From Streptomyces sp. CNQ-509 (GTDB lineage: Bacteria > Actinomycetota > Actinomycetes > Streptomycetales > Streptomycetaceae), in the NCBI RefSeq assembly GCF_001011035.1, contig NZ_CP011492.1, positions 5,935,001-5,999,000 on the forward strand: DNA of 64,000 nucleotides, read 5' to 3'. The position numbers were made by a program, and so were the translations under genes. The number at the start of each line of letters is the position of its first letter. Position 1 is the stretch's first letter. Shown here in pieces: positions 1 to 6,709 of this stretch. The notes beneath the pieces are model-generated. The model did no database searches. It was not told where the DNA came from and worked only from the letters and a program-made list of their open reading frames with translations.

Positions 1-85
1 TCGGACGTCCTAGTACCTTCGGGTGCGAGGACCTCGGTACGGGACGCGGTCCGCCACCCACCGAACGGTGAAGGACACGAATCTC

Positions 86-1180
86 ATGACCACGATCGAG
101 CTCAAGCCGTCCGCGCACCCGCTGTCCGACGCGGAGCGCGAGGCGATCCTCACCAACCCCGGCTTCGGCAAGCACTTCACCGACCACATGGTCACGATCA
201 AGTGGACCGAAGGCCGCGGCTGGCACGACGCGCAGCTCCAGCCGTACGCGCCGCTCACCCTCGACCCGGCGACGATGGCGCTGCACTACGGGCAGTCCAT
301 CTTCGAGGGGCTGAAGGCATACCGGCAGCCGGACGGCAGCGTCCGCACCTTCCGGCCCGACGCCAACGCGCGCCGCTTCCAGCTCTCCGCGCGCCGGCTG
401 GCGATGCCGGAGCTGCCGGTCGAGACCTTCGTGGCGGCCATCGACGCGCTGGTGCGCCAGGACAAGGCGTGGGTGCCGGGCACCGGCGAGGAGTCGCTCT
501 ACCTGCGCCCCTTCATGTTCGCCACCGAGGTCGGCCTCGGCGTGAACTCCCCGGCGCACGAATACCTGTTCATGGTCCTGGCCTCGCCCGCGGGCGCGTA
601 CTTCACGGGCGGCATCAAGCCGGTGTCGGTCTGGCTCACCGAGGAGTACGTGCGCGCCGCGCCCGGCGGCACCGGCGAGGCCAAGTGCGCGGGCAACTAC
701 GCGGGCGCGATGGCCGCCACCCTCCAGGCCGTCCAGCAGGGCTGCGACCAGGTGGTGTGGCTGGACGCGGTGGAGCGCCGGTGGATCGAGGAGATGGGCG
801 GGATGAACCTCTACTTCGTCCGGGGCGAGGGCCCCGAGGCGGAGGTGGTCACGCCCGAGCTGACCGGCACGCTGCTGCCGGGCATCACGCGCGACTCGCT
901 GCTGACCATCGCCGCCGGCCTCGGCTACCGGACCGGCGAGGTGCGGATCTCCAAGGAGGAGTGGCAGGCCGGCTGCCTGGACGGCACGATCTCGGAGACC
1001 TTCGCGTGCGGCACGGCGGCGGTCATCACGCCGGTGGGGCACGCCAAGTCGAGCACGGCGGAGTGGACGGTCGCCGACGGGTCGATGGGGCCGGTCACGG
1101 CGCGGCTGCGGAAGGCGCTGGTCGACGTGCAGACGGGGCAGGCGGCGGACCCGCACGGGTGGATGCACGAGCTGGGCTGA
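86..1180 (+). CDS. ilvE: Branched-chain amino-acid aminotransferase
   Basis: Transfers the amino group between glutamate and the keto acids of valine, leucine and isoleucine, the last step of their synthesis and the first of their breakdown. It is a cytosolic PLP enzyme. The 364-aa product is full length for a fold-type IV BCAT. The Schiff-base lysine is seen in GTGEAKCAGNYAGAM at about residue 200, and HYGQSIFEGLKAYR near residue 67 is the usual N-terminal BCAT block. The ATG at 86 is preferred because GAAGGA lies about 10 nt upstream; an in-frame ATG at 23 would add a 21-residue extension unlike the family. cimA lies about 1.5 kb downstream on the same strand, so both act in branched-chain amino-acid supply. 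Confidence 0.95.
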   Translation: MTTIELKPSAHPLSDAEREAILTNPGFGKHFTDHMVTIKWTEGRGWHDAQLQPYAPLTLDPATMALHYGQSIFEGLKAYRQPDGSVRTFRPDANARRFQLSARRLAMPELPVETFVAAIDALVRQDKAWVPGTGEESLYLRPFMFATEVGLGVNSPAHEYLFMVLASPAGAYFTGGIKPVSVWLTEEYVRAAPGGTGEAKCAGNYAGAMAATLQAVQQGCDQVVWLDAVERRWIEEMGGMNLYFVRGEGPEAEVVTPELTGTLLPGITRDSLLTIAAGLGYRTGEVRISKEEWQAGCLDGTISETFACGTAAVITPVGHAKSSTAEWTVADGSMGPVTARLRKALVDVQTGQAADPHGWMHELG

Positions 1181-1249
1181 GGCAGGGGCCGGGGGCCGCT
1201 GCCGGGCTGCGGCGGCGGCCCCCTTCGTGCCGTGGTGCGCTGCCGTGCG

Positions 1250-2326
1250 TCAGTAGACGCTCACACCGTACGCGCTGAGCGCCTCGGTGACCGGCTGGTG
1301 GATGGCGGAGCCGTTGGTGCCGGAGCAGCCCGAGCTGCCGGAGTGGATGCCGTACGCGACGTTGCCCGAGAAGTGGGCGCCGCCGCTGTCGCCGCCGGCG
1401 GAGCAGGCGGTGGTGCGGACCATGTTGTAGACGGGGCCGTCGCTGTAGTTGACGGTCACGTTCACCGCGGTCACGGTGCCGCTGGTGACCTGGGTGGTGG
1501 AGCCGCTCTTCTGGATGGCCTGGCCGACGACGGCGTTGGCGGCGCTGGAGATGTCCCGGGTGCTGCCGTTGTAGAGGTTCACGGTGCCCGCGGGGGAGGA
1601 GCCGTCGGTGTAGCGGACGATGCCGTAGTCGTTGGTCGGGAAGCTGGTGCCCTCGCGGGTGCCGATGGCCGCGCCGCCGCTGGTGGCCGACCAGGAGGCG
1701 CCGGCGTTGGTGCAGTGGCCCGCGGTGACGAAGTAGCGGGCGTTGTTCTTGGTCACGTTGAACGCCGCGGAGCAGCGGTAGCCGCCGCCGTAGATCGCGT
1801 CGCCGCCGAGCACCTCTTTCTTGAACGCTCCGGGTACCCGCTCCACCCGGGCCGCGCCGTCGAGGCTCTTCGCGACGCGCTTCAGCTTCGCGTACTCGGC
1901 GGCGGAGACGGTGGAGTCGGCCTGCACGGCGATCTGGTTGGTGGCCGGATCGACACCCCAGGAGGTGCCGGTGATCTTCGCCCGGTCCTCGAAGGCGCCC
2001 ATCGCGGAGCGCAGTTCCGCGGCGCTGTGCTCGACCAGCTCGGCGCGGGCGCCGGCGGCGCGGGCCTCGGCGGCGGCGGCCTTGTCGGTGACCGTCACGA
2101 CCAGGTCGCCGGTGTCGGCGTCCAGGTACGTGCCGGCGCTGTCGCTGCCGAGGGTGCGGGTGACGTCGGCGTCGAGCGCGAGGGTGGCGGCGTCGGCCTG
2201 CACCCCCTGCCCGGAACGGTCGGCCGGCGGGGGCGCCGCGGCGGCCGTGGAGCCGAGTGCGGCGGTGCCGAGGAGGAGAAGGGCGGCGAAGGTGCCACCC
2301 AGACGCGCGGACTTCTGGGGTCTCAT
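1250..2326 (-). CDS. Secreted chymotrypsin-like serine protease, streptogrisin / alpha-lytic type (S1E)
   Basis: A 358-aa preproenzyme. Residues 1 to about 31 form a signal peptide (basic start, LLLLG core, AAAA end). An Ala-rich alpha-lytic-type pro-region runs to about residue 173. The mature domain seems to start near LGGDAIYGGG. The catalytic triad is visible as His204 (TAGHC), Asp233 (NDYGIV) and Ser314 (GGDSGG). Cysteine pairs 185/205 and 308/334 match the disulfides of Streptomyces griseus proteases A and B. The ATG at 2326 follows AAAGGAGAA at good spacing. It probably folds outside the cell with the pro-region as chaperone and degrades environmental protein. The closest named relatives are the sgp genes, but substrate preference cannot be read here. 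Confidence 0.93.
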   Translation of the reverse strand: MRPQKSARLGGTFAALLLLGTAALGSTAAAAPPPADRSGQGVQADAATLALDADVTRTLGSDSAGTYLDADTGDLVVTVTDKAAAAEARAAGARAELVEHSAAELRSAMGAFEDRAKITGTSWGVDPATNQIAVQADSTVSAAEYAKLKRVAKSLDGAARVERVPGAFKKEVLGGDAIYGGGYRCSAAFNVTKNNARYFVTAGHCTNAGASWSATSGGAAIGTREGTSFPTNDYGIVRYTDGSSPAGTVNLYNGSTRDISSAANAVVGQAIQKSGSTTQVTSGTVTAVNVTVNYSDGPVYNMVRTTACSAGGDSGGAHFSGNVAYGIHSGSSGCSGTNGSAIHQPVTEALSAYGVSVY

Positions 2327-2525
2327 GCGGTGGTTCTCCTTTGTGTGAACCATGTGGGGGTTGTGGGAGGTGCCGTACCGACTGGCCTGGACCAAATTGG
2401 CACGCGCATGACATCCACACAAGACCGCGATTGCGCCCTGACCTCCTCGTACGAAACGTGGGCACTCTGCCCGTATCGTGAGACGGGTCTCCAGACCGGG
2501 CGGAGTGTGTGCCACACTTCCCGAC

Positions 2526-2579
2526 GTGACCTCGTCTGCCGTCATGATTATTGGCAACAGGCGCGCCGGTCCGCGCTGA
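2526..2579 (+). CDS. Putative cimA leader peptide with tandem isoleucine codons
   Basis: A 17-codon frame (GTG start) reads MTSSAVMIIGNRRAGPR and then stops; an internal ATG at 2544 would give MIIGNRRAGPR. It contains two adjacent Ile codons, both ATT, a codon rarely used in the neighbouring genes, which prefer ATC. The shape of a branched-chain residue run followed by a basic GNRR segment resembles actinobacterial ilvB leader peptides as I recall them. No Shine-Dalgarno is visible. A CACACT hexamer at 2513-2518 sits at -10 distance from the GTG, so a leaderless transcript is possible. A hairpin and a terminator-like stem follow before cimA, as expected for ribosome-mediated attenuation by isoleucine. 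This is inferred, not proven. Confidence 0.5.
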   Translation: MTSSAVMIIGNRRAGPR

Positions 2580-2633
2580 CCCGTACCGCGATCCGCATGC
2601 GGTGCCGGCTCACCGCGTCCCAGACCCGCGCGC

Positions 2634-2663
2634 AGACCTCTCGCGACCCGCGAGGGGTCTTTT
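2634..2663 (+). terminator. Terminator-like stem in the cimA leader (candidate attenuator)
   Basis: AGACCTCTCGC pairs with GCGAGGGGTCT across a GACCC loop (11 pairs, one G-T), and the stem runs into TTTT at 2660-2663. A U-tract terminator is unusual in this GC-rich genome. It lies 49 nt before the cimA ATG and downstream of the putative Ile-rich leader peptide, so it is placed to abort transcription when isoleucine is plentiful. A GCGGTG/CACCGC hairpin at 2599-2616 lies just upstream and could be a pause or competing structure. Confidence 0.6.
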
Positions 2664-2711
2664 CCATTTCCGGGACCGGAGAGCACACACCATCCCGACA
2701 GGAGCACTTCG

Positions 2712-4340
2712 ATGAGCACAGAGCCCGCCGCCCCCGAAACCCCCGACGACGCGTTCCACGTCTTCGACACCACGCTGCGCGACGGCGCGCAGCGCGAGGG
2801 CATCAGCCTGACCGTCGCCGACAAGCTGGCCATCGCCCGGCACCTCGACGACTTCGGCGTGGGCTTCATCGAGGGCGGCTGGCCCGGCGCGGTGCCCCGG
2901 GACACGGAGTTCTTCCGCCGTGCCCGCGACGAGGTCGACTTCCGGCACGCGCAGCTCGTCGCCTTCGGCGCCACCCGCAAGGCGGGCGTACGGGTCGAGG
3001 ACGACCCCCAGGTCCTCGCGCTGCTGGAGTCGAAGGCCCCCGTCGTCACCCTGGTCGCCAAGGCGCACGACCGGCACGTGGAGCTGGCGCTGCGCACCAC
3101 GCTCGCCGAGAACCTGGCGATGGTCCGCGACACGGTCGCGTTCCTGCGCGAGCACGGCCGCCGGGTCTTCGTCGACTGCGAGCACTTCTTCGACGGCCAC
3201 CGCGCCAACGCCGCGTACGCCAAGCAGGTCGTCGCCGCCGCGCACGAGGCCGGCGCGGACGTCGTCGTGCTCTGCGACACCAACGGCGGCATGCTCCCCG
3301 GCCAGGTGCGCGAGACCGTCGCCGAGGTGCTGGCCCGGACCGGAGCAAGACTGGGCATGCACGCCCAGGACGACTCCGGCTGCGCCGTGGCCAACACCCT
3401 GGCCGCCGTCGACGGGGGCGCCACCCATGTGCAGTGCACCGCCAACGGCTACGGCGAGCGCGTCGGCAACGCCAACCTCTTCCCGGTGGTGGCCGCGCTG
3501 GAGCTGAAGTACGACATGCGTGTGCTGCCCGCCGGCAAGCTGGCGGAGATGACCCGGATCTCGCACGCCGTCGCCGAGGTCGTCAACATCGCGCCCGCCA
3601 CCCACCAGCCCTACGTGGGCGTCTCGGCCTTCGCCCACAAGGCGGGCCTGCACGCCTCCGCCATCAAGGTCGACCCCGACCTCTACCAGCACATCGACCC
3701 CGAGCTGGTCGGCAACCGGCTGCGCATGCTGGTCTCCGACATGGCGGGCCGGGCGTCGATCGAGCTGAAGGGCAAGGACCTCGGCCTCGACCTCGGCGAC
3801 GACCGCGAGCTGCTGAGCCGGGTCGTGGAGCGGGTCAAGGAGAACGAGCACCGCGGGCTGACGTACGAGGCCGCCGACGCCTCCTTCGAGCTGCTGCTCC
3901 GCGAGGAGCTGCAGTTGCGCGAGTCCGGCAAGACGCGGCGCTACTTCCGTACCGAGTCCTGGAGGGCCATCGTCGAGGACCGGCCGGACGGCACCCACGC
4001 CAACGAGGCAACGGTGAAGCTCTGGGCGAAGGGCGAGCGGGCCGTCGTCACGGCGGAGGGCAAAGGCCCGGTCCATGCGCTGGACCGGGCCCTGCGGGTG
4101 GCACTGGAGCGGATCTACCCCCAGCTCGCCGACTTCGAGCTGATCGACTACAAGGTGCGGATCCTGGAGGGGACCCACGGCACCGCGTCGACGACACGGG
4201 TGCTCATCACCACCGGTGACGGCCGCGGCGAGTGGGACACCGTCGGCGTCGCGGACAACGTCATCGCGGCGTCGTGGCAGGCGCTGGACGACGCGTACGC
4301 CTACGGTCTGCTGCGAGCCGGAGTCGTGCCGCAGGAGTAG
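2712..4340 (+). CDS. cimA: (R)-citramalate synthase, 2-isopropylmalate-synthase family
   Basis: Condenses pyruvate with acetyl-CoA to citramalate, giving 2-oxobutyrate for isoleucine without threonine. The 542-aa product starts its HMGL-like TIM barrel with FDTTLRDGAQREG (residues about 18-30). The metal/substrate motif HAQDDSGCAVANT and CTANGYGERVGNANL follow. The C-terminal third (from about 400) matches the LeuA regulatory dimer domain, usually an isoleucine-sensing site in CimA. The ATG has AGGAG 8 nt upstream. It is long and divergent compared with classical LeuA, and the DDSGCAVAN variant argues for citramalate rather than isopropylmalate synthase. The 3' end overlaps the convergent MFS gene by 80 bp. 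Regulation by a leader attenuator is likely. Confidence 0.9.
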   Translation: MSTEPAAPETPDDAFHVFDTTLRDGAQREGISLTVADKLAIARHLDDFGVGFIEGGWPGAVPRDTEFFRRARDEVDFRHAQLVAFGATRKAGVRVEDDPQVLALLESKAPVVTLVAKAHDRHVELALRTTLAENLAMVRDTVAFLREHGRRVFVDCEHFFDGHRANAAYAKQVVAAAHEAGADVVVLCDTNGGMLPGQVRETVAEVLARTGARLGMHAQDDSGCAVANTLAAVDGGATHVQCTANGYGERVGNANLFPVVAALELKYDMRVLPAGKLAEMTRISHAVAEVVNIAPATHQPYVGVSAFAHKAGLHASAIKVDPDLYQHIDPELVGNRLRMLVSDMAGRASIELKGKDLGLDLGDDRELLSRVVERVKENEHRGLTYEAADASFELLLREELQLRESGKTRRYFRTESWRAIVEDRPDGTHANEATVKLWAKGERAVVTAEGKGPVHALDRALRVALERIYPQLADFELIDYKVRILEGTHGTASTTRVLITTGDGRGEWDTVGVADNVIAASWQALDDAYAYGLLRAGVVPQE

Positions 4341-5892
4341 CACCGGGCGCCGGGGCGGCGCCGGAGCCCGCACCTGCGCCCGTGGCCCCGGGGCTCTCCG
4401 CGCCGGCGGCATCCGCGGCCGGACCCTCCGCACCGGCGGCCCCGGCGCCGGCGCCGGGCTGCCCCGGCCCGCCTGCCGTACGCGGCCGCAGCACCGCGAC
4501 CGTCAGCACCGCCGCCGCGGCGACCAGCACCGCCCCGATGCCGAACGCGAGCTGGAAGCCGCCCGTCAGGGCCGCGTCCCGGCCCTCCCCGGCCGCGGCC
4601 AGCGACTCCGTGCGCCCCGCCGCCAGCGTGGTGAGCACCGCGACGCCCAGCGCGCCGCCCATCTGCTGCCCGGTGTTGAAGAGCCCCGACACCACCCCGG
4701 CGTCGTCCTCGCGCGCCCCGGACATGCCCAGCGCGGTCATCGCGGGCAGCACCAGCCCGCCGCCGCTGAGCAGCAGCATCGTCGGCAGCAGATGGGCCGC
4801 GTAGCTCACCTCGGCCGGGTCCCGCGGGAGGCGGACGAGCAGCGCCAGGCCGGCCGCGAGGAGCACCAGCCCGGCCAGCAGCACCGACCGCTCGCCGAAC
4901 CGCGCCACCAGCCGGGCGGAGACGAGCAGCGAGGTGACGCCGATAGTGAGCGCGGCCGGCAGCATCGCCAGACCGGTCTCCGCGGCCCCGTAGCCCAGCA
5001 CCTGCTGCATGTAGAGCGCCACGATGATCTGGAAGGCGAACATCCCCGAGATCACGAGCAGCTGGACGGCGTTGGCGCCGGCGACGGTGCGCGAGCGGAA
5101 CACCCGCAGCGGCAGCAGCGGTGCGGCGGCCCGGGCCTGGCGGAGCACGAAGCCGGCGAGCAGGGCCGCGGCGAGCGCGGCGGAGCCGAGCGTGCGGCCG
5201 GAGGCCCAGCCGTGGCTCTCGGTCTCGACGATGGTGTAGACGCCGAGCATCAGCCCGGACGTGACCAGCAGCGCCCCGGCGACGTCGGCGCCCGCGGCCA
5301 GGCCGATGCCGCGGTCGCCCGGCAGCACGCGCAGCGCCAGCGCGGCGGTCGCCAGCCCGATGGGCACGTTGATGAAGAAGATCCAGTGCCAGCTCAGCGC
5401 GTCGGTGAGCAGACCGCCGAGCACCTGGCCCAGCGAGGCGCCGACCGCGCCGGTGAACGCGAACGCGCCGATGGCCTTCGCCCGCTCCTTCGCGTCGGTG
5501 AAGAGCGTGACGATCATGCCGAGCCCGACGGCCGAGGCCAGCGCCCCGCCGACGCCCTGGAGGAAGCGGGCGGCGATCAGTGCCCACGGCTCGGTGGCCA
5601 CGCCGCACAGCAGCGAGGCGGCGGTGAAGAGCGCGATGCCGGCGACGAACACCCGCTTCCGGCCGAGCAGGTCACCGAGGCGGCCGGCGAGGAGGAGCAG
5701 CCCGCCGAAGGCGATCATGTAGGCGTTGACCGTCCAGGTCAGGTCGGCGGGGGAGAACCCCAGGTCCTCCTGGATGGCGGGCAGCGCGACGGTGACGATG
5801 CTGCCGTCGAGGACGATCATCAGCGCGCCGGTGCAAAGGATCGCGAGTGCGAACCAGCGGGATCGGTCCTGCGGTGCGTCGGTGGCGTTCAT
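4261..5892 (-). CDS. MFS drug:proton antiporter, DHA2 (14-TM) family
   Basis: A 543-aa inner-membrane exporter. The first helix holds LDGSIVTVALPAIQ, the 14-TM subfamily signature. GRLGDLLGRKR between helices 2 and 3 is the MFS gating motif A, and RFLQGVGGALASAVG follows. About fourteen hydrophobic segments span residues 15-480. The last 70 residues are a Gly/Ala/Pro-rich tail ending in a basic stretch, and the coding sequence of this tail runs 80 bp into the convergent cimA 3' end. An earlier termination or late frameshift could be checked. It probably exports a toxic small molecule. The MarR gene just upstream on the same strand and a repeated dyad operator indicate ligand-relieved repression. 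Confidence 0.9.
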   Translation of the reverse strand: MNATDAPQDRSRWFALAILCTGALMIVLDGSIVTVALPAIQEDLGFSPADLTWTVNAYMIAFGGLLLLAGRLGDLLGRKRVFVAGIALFTAASLLCGVATEPWALIAARFLQGVGGALASAVGLGMIVTLFTDAKERAKAIGAFAFTGAVGASLGQVLGGLLTDALSWHWIFFINVPIGLATAALALRVLPGDRGIGLAAGADVAGALLVTSGLMLGVYTIVETESHGWASGRTLGSAALAAALLAGFVLRQARAAAPLLPLRVFRSRTVAGANAVQLLVISGMFAFQIIVALYMQQVLGYGAAETGLAMLPAALTIGVTSLLVSARLVARFGERSVLLAGLVLLAAGLALLVRLPRDPAEVSYAAHLLPTMLLLSGGGLVLPAMTALGMSGAREDDAGVVSGLFNTGQQMGGALGVAVLTTLAAGRTESLAAAGEGRDAALTGGFQLAFGIGAVLVAAAAVLTVAVLRPRTAGGPGQPGAGAGAAGAEGPAADAAGAESPGATGAGAGSGAAPAPGATPAARLRLAADRRRTRRPAPATTPR

Positions 5893-5934
5893 GCGGTCTC
5901 CCCTGAGGCGTTGGGCAACAGGAAAGACCGTAGC

Positions 5935-5958
5935 AGATAGTTTTCTACGGGACTATCT
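5935..5958. promoter_or_regulatory. Candidate MarR operator O1 (upstream of MFS gene)
   Basis: A 24-bp element with perfect 7-bp inverted arms AGATAGT/ACTATCT around TTTCTACGGG. It lies 43-66 bp before the MFS start codon. It aligns without gaps with the element at 6510-6533 (17 of 24 identical). The differing arm bases change in compensating pairs, so the dyad itself is conserved. This is what a MarR-dimer operator should look like. Confidence 0.65.
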
Positions 5959-5965
5959 CTTATTC

Positions 5966-5987
5966 AGTTTTCTTGTACGGACCTTCT
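5966..5987. promoter_or_regulatory. Degenerate third MarR-operator-like element
   Basis: AGTTTTCT followed by TGTACGG and ACCTTCT, between the MarR stop codon and operator O1. Its left half matches O1 (AGTTTTCT) and its right half matches the upstream operator (ACCTTCT), but the spacing differs and arm pairing is poorer. It is probably a secondary or decayed site. Confidence 0.35.
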
Positions 5988-5993
5988 TGCCGC

Positions 5994-6494
5994 CTACCGC
6001 CGGGCCTGCCGGGCCCGGCGGACCGGCTGTTCGGACGGGACGGGCTCGGCGAGCGGGCCGGCCATCAGGCCCTCCAGGGCGGCGACGAAGACGTCCCGCT
6101 GCGCGGCCGGCAGCGCGTCGAGCACCTCCTGGTGCACGCGGTCGACGACCTCCTGGCCGCGCGCGGCGACCTCCGCGCCGGCCTCGGTGACGTGGATGAT
6201 GCGCGCCCTGCGGTCCGTGCTCGACGGCCGCCGCTCGGCGTACCCGGCCTTCTCCAGGCCGTCCACGGTCACGACCATGGTGGTCTTGTCCATGCGCGAC
6301 AGCTCGGCGAGCTGCCCCTGGGTGCGCTCGGCCGCGAGCGCGTGGACGAGCACGCACTGCTCGCGCTGGAGCAGGCCGACCTCCGTCAGCGCGGCGGACA
6401 GCCGGGTGTTGAGCACGTGTGCGGTGTGCATGAGGATGCCGGTGACGTCCGGCACGGTGCGGGCGGGCGCGCGGGATGCGGGCATGGTGGTCAT
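5994..6494 (-). CDS. MarR-family transcriptional regulator
   Basis: A 166-aa winged-helix protein. Helices carrying LQREQCVLVHALAAERTQGQLAELSRMDKTT form the HTH core, and the wing is RRPSSTDRRARIIHVTEAG, with the conserved DRR-A-R wing arginines. The C-terminal helix gives the dimer interface. Two in-frame ATGs compete: 6494, only 2 nt from GGAG, and 6485, 11 nt from it; the second would give a 163-aa protein. The gene precedes the MFS exporter on the same strand with a 101-bp gap. Related dyad operators lie before both genes, which suggests autorepression and repression of the pump, released by a phenolic or drug-like ligand. Confidence 0.9.
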   Translation of the reverse strand: MTTMPASRAPARTVPDVTGILMHTAHVLNTRLSAALTEVGLLQREQCVLVHALAAERTQGQLAELSRMDKTTMVVTVDGLEKAGYAERRPSSTDRRARIIHVTEAGAEVAARGQEVVDRVHQEVLDALPAAQRDVFVAALEGLMAGPLAEPVPSEQPVRRARQARR

Positions 6495-6509
6495 GGCTCC
6501 AGGCTAACA

Positions 6510-6533
6510 AGAAGGTCTGCTACGGAACCTTCT
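6510..6533. promoter_or_regulatory. Candidate MarR operator O2 (upstream of marR gene)
   Basis: A 24-bp dyad with arms AGAAGGT/ACCTTCT around CTGCTACGGA, 16 bp before the upstream MarR ATG. It shares the core CTACGG and both outer AGA/TCT ends with O1, and its arms differ by compensating substitutions. It is placed for autorepression. Confidence 0.65.
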
Positions 6534-6709
6534 CGTGCGTCAACGATCTGTCCAACTGCTTGTCGAAGCCCTACAGCCCTGATCGACGTGTCGTTGGCTG
6601 ATCTCTGGCCCCGTCACCTGCACATAGTGCCGGGTGCTCATGATTTACCGGCCGACGTTGTAGGGAAATGACATAAGGTTCGATGCCCAAGTACCCGTAC
6701 CGTCGTTTC

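Larger units (their letters stand above)
2327..2711. other. Divergent intergenic region between the protease and cimA
   Basis: This 385-bp stretch carries the protease ribosome site at its left edge and the cimA leader at its right. It is clearly less GC-rich around 2335-2560 than the flanking genes, as expected for back-to-back promoters. Visible elements are a GGTCT-CC-AGACC hairpin near 2486-2497, a possible leader peptide (2526-2579), a hairpin at 2599-2616 (GCGGTG/CACCGC) and a terminator-like stem at 2634-2660. No convincing -35/-10 pair for the protease could be assigned by eye. Confidence 0.5.

Noticed and set aside
1232..4219. Very long open frame on the + strand opposite the protease and out of frame with cimA
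   Set aside because: Composition is Arg/Ala/Gly-rich nonsense and it shadows two well-supported genes; high GC leaves few stop codons in other frames.
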